Assembly: GCA_017530465.1 (NCBI GenBank)
Contig: JAFXMJ010000215.1
Location: 1 to 11,251 of the forward strand
Source of the DNA: Bacteroidales bacterium
GTDB taxonomy: Bacteria; Bacteroidota; Bacteroidia; Bacteroidales; UBA3824
DNA length: 11,251 bases
Direction: 5' to 3'
Made by a program: the position numbers and the translations under genes. The notes beneath the pieces were generated by a model, which worked only from the letters and a program-made list of their open reading frames with translations, searched no databases and was not told the origin of the DNA. Positions 9,209 through 11,251 of the stretch are shown here, piece after piece (within the stretch, counting starts at the first letter, position 1; every line of letters starts with the position of its first letter).

Positions 9209-9240
9209 TTTGCCAATTCTTCTGTCTTGGCATTGGCAAA
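9209..9240 (-). repeat. 9-bp inverted repeat in the susC leader
   Basis: TTTGCCAAT (9209-9217) and ATTGGCAAA (9232-9240) are perfect reverse complements around a 14-base spacer. In the transcript this would be a hairpin about 95 bases before the susC ATG. No T-run follows it on the - strand, so it is not a standard terminator. It could be a leader hairpin affecting translation or stability, or a protein-binding palindrome. Confidence 0.6.
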
Positions 9241-9322
9241 ATTCACAATAAATCAACTGATGCACTATACAATTTTGAAACAAATGCTTTAATCTTTTAA
9301 CGATAATTTAATATTAGATAAA

Positions 9323-9330
9323 CAAAATTA
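9323..9330 (-). promoter_or_regulatory. Candidate -7 box for susCD
   Basis: The - strand reads TAATTTTG, matching TAnnTTTG, and would give a leader of about 200 bases. It is the only clear match I found between sufS and susC on this strand. No good -33 TTTG lies at the usual spacing. That would be expected of a promoter needing an activator such as an HTCS, but it also weakens the call. Confidence 0.35.
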
Positions 9331-9393
9331 ATTAAAAATAGTTGATAGTATAATAGATTGATAATAAATATGTTAGAAAGGATGTGTTATGAA

Positions 9394-9449
9394 AACGACA
9401 GCAAATGTATCGAAATAAGGTAGTGGTGAACTTTACATTTGCTGTCGTT
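9394..9449. repeat. Perfect 16-bp inverted repeat between sufS and susC
   Basis: AACGACAGCAAATGTA (9394-9409) and TACATTTGCTGTCGTT (9434-9449) are exact reverse complements around a 24-base spacer. As RNA this makes a strong hairpin. It sits 44 bases past the sufS stop, so it may end the sufS transcript, although on the - strand only a short TTTT overlaps the stem end. On the + strand a run of six T follows after a gap of 6 bases. It also lies about 65-120 bases upstream of the candidate susC -7 box, where an operator could sit. Confidence 0.8.
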
Positions 9450-9492
9450 GTAGAGTTTTTTGTGTGGGGAATTTTAAGTTTTTTTCAACAAG

Positions 9493-10710
9493 TTATCCCA
9501 CCAGCATCTTCTTTGCCCTTTCGATGCCTGCCGCCAACTTATCGACCTCTTCGAAGGTGTTGTACATTGCGAAACTTGCGCGGACGGTGCCGGGGATGCC
9601 AAAATGTTTCATTATAGGCTCGGTGCAGTGCTGACCCGTGCGGACGGCGATGCCGAGTTTGTCGAGTATCATTCCTACATCATAATTGTGTGCGCCGTCG
9701 ATGTTGAATGAAAGGACAGAAACCTTCTGTTTGGCGCGGCCGTAGATTGTAACGCCGCCGATGGCATCCACCTTTTCTGTGGCGTATTCGAGGAGTTGTT
9801 TTTCGTGGGCGGCGATGTTGTCGAGACCTATGGAATCCACGTATTCCAAAGCCGTCAAGAGCGAACCCGCGCCTACAAAATTGGACGTGCCAGCCTCAAA
9901 TTTCAGCGGAAGGTCTGCCCACGTGGTGAGTTCAAAACTTACATTCTTAATCATATCGCCGCCGCCTTGGTAGGGGGGCATTTCTTCGAGATATTTTTCC
10001 TTGCCGTAGAGGACGCCGATGCCCGTCTCCGCGTAAATCTTGTGTCCCGACAATGCGAGAAAGTCGCAGTCCAACTTCTGGACGTCGATTTTGATATGCT
10101 GGATAGCCTGTGCAGCGTCCACGAGTACGGGGATATTGTGGGCGTGTGCGGTGCGGATTATTTTTTCGATGTCGTTGACAGTACCCAACGTATTGGAGAC
10201 GTATGTAACGCAAATAATCTTTGTGCGCTCGTTGATGAGGCGTTCCAACGCGCCTTCCACGAGTTCGCCGTTTTGGTCAAATGGGAGTACGTTGATTTTT
10301 GCACCGCGACGACCCGCCATCAACTGCCACGGCACGATGTTGGAATGATGCTCCATTTCGGAGATGATGATTTCGTCGCCGGGGGTTATGTATGCCTGAC
10401 CAAACGAAAATGCAAGCGTATTAATCGCCTCGGTGCTGCCCTTGGTGAATACGATTTCGGTGCGCGACTTGGCGTTGATGAAACGCATCACCTTCTGACG
10501 CGCCTGTTCGTAAATCTCGGTCGCCTTTTCGCTCAGATAATGCACGCCGCGATGTATGTTGCTATTATAAGTAGTGTAGAATCTGATGATTGAATCGAGC
10601 ACGCACTGCGGCTTTTGGGTCGTGGCGGCGTTGTCGAGATAGACGAGCGGATGACCGTATATTTGTTGGTTGAGGATTGGAAAATCCTGCCTGATTTTGT
10701 TGATGTCCAT
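9493..10710 (-). CDS. sufS: Cysteine desulfurase, SufS/CsdA type
   Basis: This PLP-dependent cytoplasmic enzyme converts L-cysteine to L-alanine and passes the sulfur as a persulfide to the SUF Fe-S cluster machinery. It has 405 residues, the usual length. The start MDINKIRQDFPIL is typical. Visible motifs are YLDNAATTQKP near the N-terminus, TKGSTEAIN, EMEHHSNIVPW (the His pocket over PLP), VDAAQAIQH (Asp contacting the PLP nitrogen), SGHK with the Schiff-base lysine K224, and RTGQHCTEP with the persulfide cysteine C362. These match K226 and C364 of the E. coli SufS family model. The segment after the lysine reads IYAETGIG, where I expect YGPTGIG. No sufB, sufC, sufD or sufU is in the window. 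The gene runs toward susC and is divergent from the membrane-protein gene. It could be named csd, but the sequence type and length favour SufS. Confidence 0.95.
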   Translation of the reverse strand: MDINKIRQDFPILNQQIYGHPLVYLDNAATTQKPQCVLDSIIRFYTTYNSNIHRGVHYLSEKATEIYEQARQKVMRFINAKSRTEIVFTKGSTEAINTLAFSFGQAYITPGDEIIISEMEHHSNIVPWQLMAGRRGAKINVLPFDQNGELVEGALERLINERTKIICVTYVSNTLGTVNDIEKIIRTAHAHNIPVLVDAAQAIQHIKIDVQKLDCDFLALSGHKIYAETGIGVLYGKEKYLEEMPPYQGGGDMIKNVSFELTTWADLPLKFEAGTSNFVGAGSLLTALEYVDSIGLDNIAAHEKQLLEYATEKVDAIGGVTIYGRAKQKVSVLSFNIDGAHNYDVGMILDKLGIAVRTGQHCTEPIMKHFGIPGTVRASFAMYNTFEEVDKLAAGIERAKKMLVG

Positions 10711-10741
10711 TTTGTTTTGTAAAGTTTTGTGAAATTTTGCG

Positions 10742-10749
10742 CAAAGTTA
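10742..10749 (-). promoter_or_regulatory. sufS: Candidate -7 box for sufS
   Basis: The - strand reads TAACTTTG, a full match to TAnnTTTG, 31 bases upstream of the sufS ATG. This would give a short A/T-rich leader. I see no clear TTTG at the -33 position. The box lies 8 bases from the -33 box of the opposite promoter, so the two could compete. Confidence 0.55.
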
Positions 10750-10757
10750 ATAATTTT

Positions 10758-10788
10758 TTTGCACGTGTGTTTAAATTGTGTATATTTG
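10758..10788 (+). promoter_or_regulatory. Bacteroidota-type promoter for the + strand membrane-protein gene
   Basis: TTTG (10758-10761) and TATATTTG (10781-10788) are separated by exactly 19 bases, matching the -33 TTTG / -7 TAnnTTTG pattern. The ATG at 10815 lies 26 bases past the -7 box, leaving a short leader. This is the best promoter in the window. Confidence 0.75.
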
Positions 10789-10792
10789 CACG
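10758..10792 (+). repeat. Direct repeat TTTGCACG spanning both promoter boxes
   Basis: TTTGCACG occurs at 10758-10765 and 10785-10792, a 27-base period. Each copy begins with the TTTG of a promoter element, so four of the eight matching bases are explained by the promoter itself. The matching CACG in both is the extra signal. Confidence 0.45.
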
Positions 10793-10814
10793 AAAATTTA
10801 AACAACGAAATCCA

Positions 10815-11251
10815 ATGAAATTAGTATTTCTAATAGCCATATTAGGCACTTTGTTCGCGATGGGCAAGGCAAGTTATAAAAACGCCGGTCTCAACTTCCT
10901 CCAATACTTGCGCAAGACGATGTTTGTGCCGGGTATTGTCGCTGCGCTTATTGCGTTCATCGTTTCGCTTTTGATGACAGTGAGCGCGGAGCCCGCAAGC
11001 CATATTTTTGGTTTTATAAGTGTTGTGTTGGTTTTTTTGCTGATATATGGCGCGATAGACACCGCATTATATTTTATATTCGGGGAGATTTTCAAAAACA
11101 AGGGCGTCAAGACCGAACCCGAAATCAAAAGTCAACCAGAGACCCCGAAGCCCAAACCTCAGCCCAAACAGGATCCCGCTATTGAAACCGAAGATATGCG
11201 CAAAATCAAGGCTCTTATGGGTGAGATTACGCAGAAAAAGGAGCAACTCAA
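10815..11251 (+). CDS. Unrecognised membrane protein with Pro/Lys-rich tail (partial, runs off window)
   Basis: The frame opens at ATG 10815 and stays open to the window end, giving at least 145 codons. I do not recognise the family. Three hydrophobic segments are visible: residues 2-17 (a short first helix or signal anchor, LVFLIAILGTLFAMG), about 39-57 (PGIVAALIAFIVSLLMTVS) and about 64-90 (IFGFISVVLVFLLIYGAID and onward). A hydrophilic stretch follows, rich in Pro and Lys (PETPKPKPQPKQ, 108-119), then a charged, probably helical segment (DMRKIKALMGEITQKKEQL). The tail is probably cytoplasmic by its positive charge, with the Pro/Lys part acting as a linker to a domain beyond the window. The start is supported by a well-spaced promoter 26 bases upstream. 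The gene is divergent from sufS. Confidence 0.8.
   Translation, partial: MKLVFLIAILGTLFAMGKASYKNAGLNFLQYLRKTMFVPGIVAALIAFIVSLLMTVSAEPASHIFGFISVVLVFLLIYGAIDTALYFIFGEIFKNKGVKTEPEIKSQPETPKPKPQPKQDPAIETEDMRKIKALMGEITQKKEQL

Larger units (their letters stand above)
9116..9492. other. susC upstream intergenic region
   Basis: This gap lies between the sufS stop and the susC start, both on the - strand. It is A/T-rich, especially at 9241-9390 and just before susC. It holds, in - strand order, a perfect 16-bp inverted repeat (9394-9449), a candidate -7 box (9323-9330) and a 9-bp inverted repeat in the presumed leader (9209-9240). I found no convincing gene or RNA in it. Short readings that enter it are extensions of out-of-frame readings of susC or sufS. 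Confidence 0.7.

Noticed and set aside
8718..9239. A 173-codon - strand frame spanning the susC leader and start
   Set aside because: It overlaps susC in another frame, its start sits in the leader inverted repeat, and the peptide looks like a shifted reading of the susC N-terminus.
9342..9363. Two copies of TTGATA upstream of the susC promoter as a possible regulator site
   Set aside because: They are six-base matches in very A/T-rich sequence and are expected by chance.
9405..9617. A 70-codon + strand frame beginning within the 16-bp inverted repeat
   Set aside because: More than half lies antisense to sufS and it has no promoter or motif support.
1..11251. Resemblance between the left-edge peptide (DKVKGLM) and the right-edge peptide (RKIKALM), suggesting a circular or duplicated gene
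   Set aside because: Joining the window end to its start puts the two in different frames with an early stop. The DNA is not alike and the match is only a few common residues.
1..11251. tRNA, rRNA, CRISPR array, insertion sequence or prophage signals
   Set aside because: I looked for tRNA cloverleaf ends, regularly spaced repeats and transposase motifs by eye and saw none. Nearly all of the window is accounted for by five large genes.

Overview
The window looks like chromosomal DNA from a member of the Bacteroidota, most likely the order Bacteroidales. The reasons are a SusC/SusD outer-membrane glycan-uptake pair, a hybrid two-component system (HTCS) sensor-regulator of the Bacteroides type, promoters of the TTTG / TAnnTTTG class, A/T-rich start regions without a clear Shine-Dalgarno sequence, and a SusD ending in the familiar QNPGY. 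I cannot assign a genus from the sequence alone.

Layout, left to right. Positions 1-74 appear to be foreign to what follows. On the + strand they read as an open 23-codon C-terminus ending in a stop at 72-74, and on the - strand they abruptly end the HTCS reading frame. Positions 28-3849 (-) encode the HTCS: signal peptide, periplasmic beta-propeller, Y_Y_Y domain, membrane segment, histidine kinase and receiver domain. Only the first few residues of the expected AraC-type DNA-binding domain remain. Positions 3850-4052 hold a strong terminator for the susCD transcript and a candidate HTCS promoter. SusD (4053-6032, -) and SusC (6053-9115, -) form a two-gene operon with a 20-base gap. The 377-base region 9116-9492 contains the susC leader, a candidate promoter, a 9-bp inverted repeat and a perfect 16-bp inverted repeat. 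A SufS-type cysteine desulfurase (9493-10710, -) follows. A compact divergent promoter region (10711-10814) separates it from a + strand gene for an unrecognised membrane protein (10815 to beyond the window end).

How the genes work together. SusC and SusD would form a TonB-dependent importer for an oligosaccharide. The HTCS, in the same orientation just downstream, is the likely sensor that binds a glycan fragment in the periplasm and activates susCD. No glycoside hydrolase, polysaccharide lyase, sulfatase or SusE/F-like gene is in the window, so the glycan cannot be named. SufS supplies sulfur for Fe-S clusters and is probably an unrelated housekeeping neighbour. I found no clearly new biological system. 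The points most worth checking are the left-edge break that removes the HTCS DNA-binding domain, the perfect inverted repeat upstream of susC, and the uncharacterised membrane protein with its tightly packed divergent promoter.
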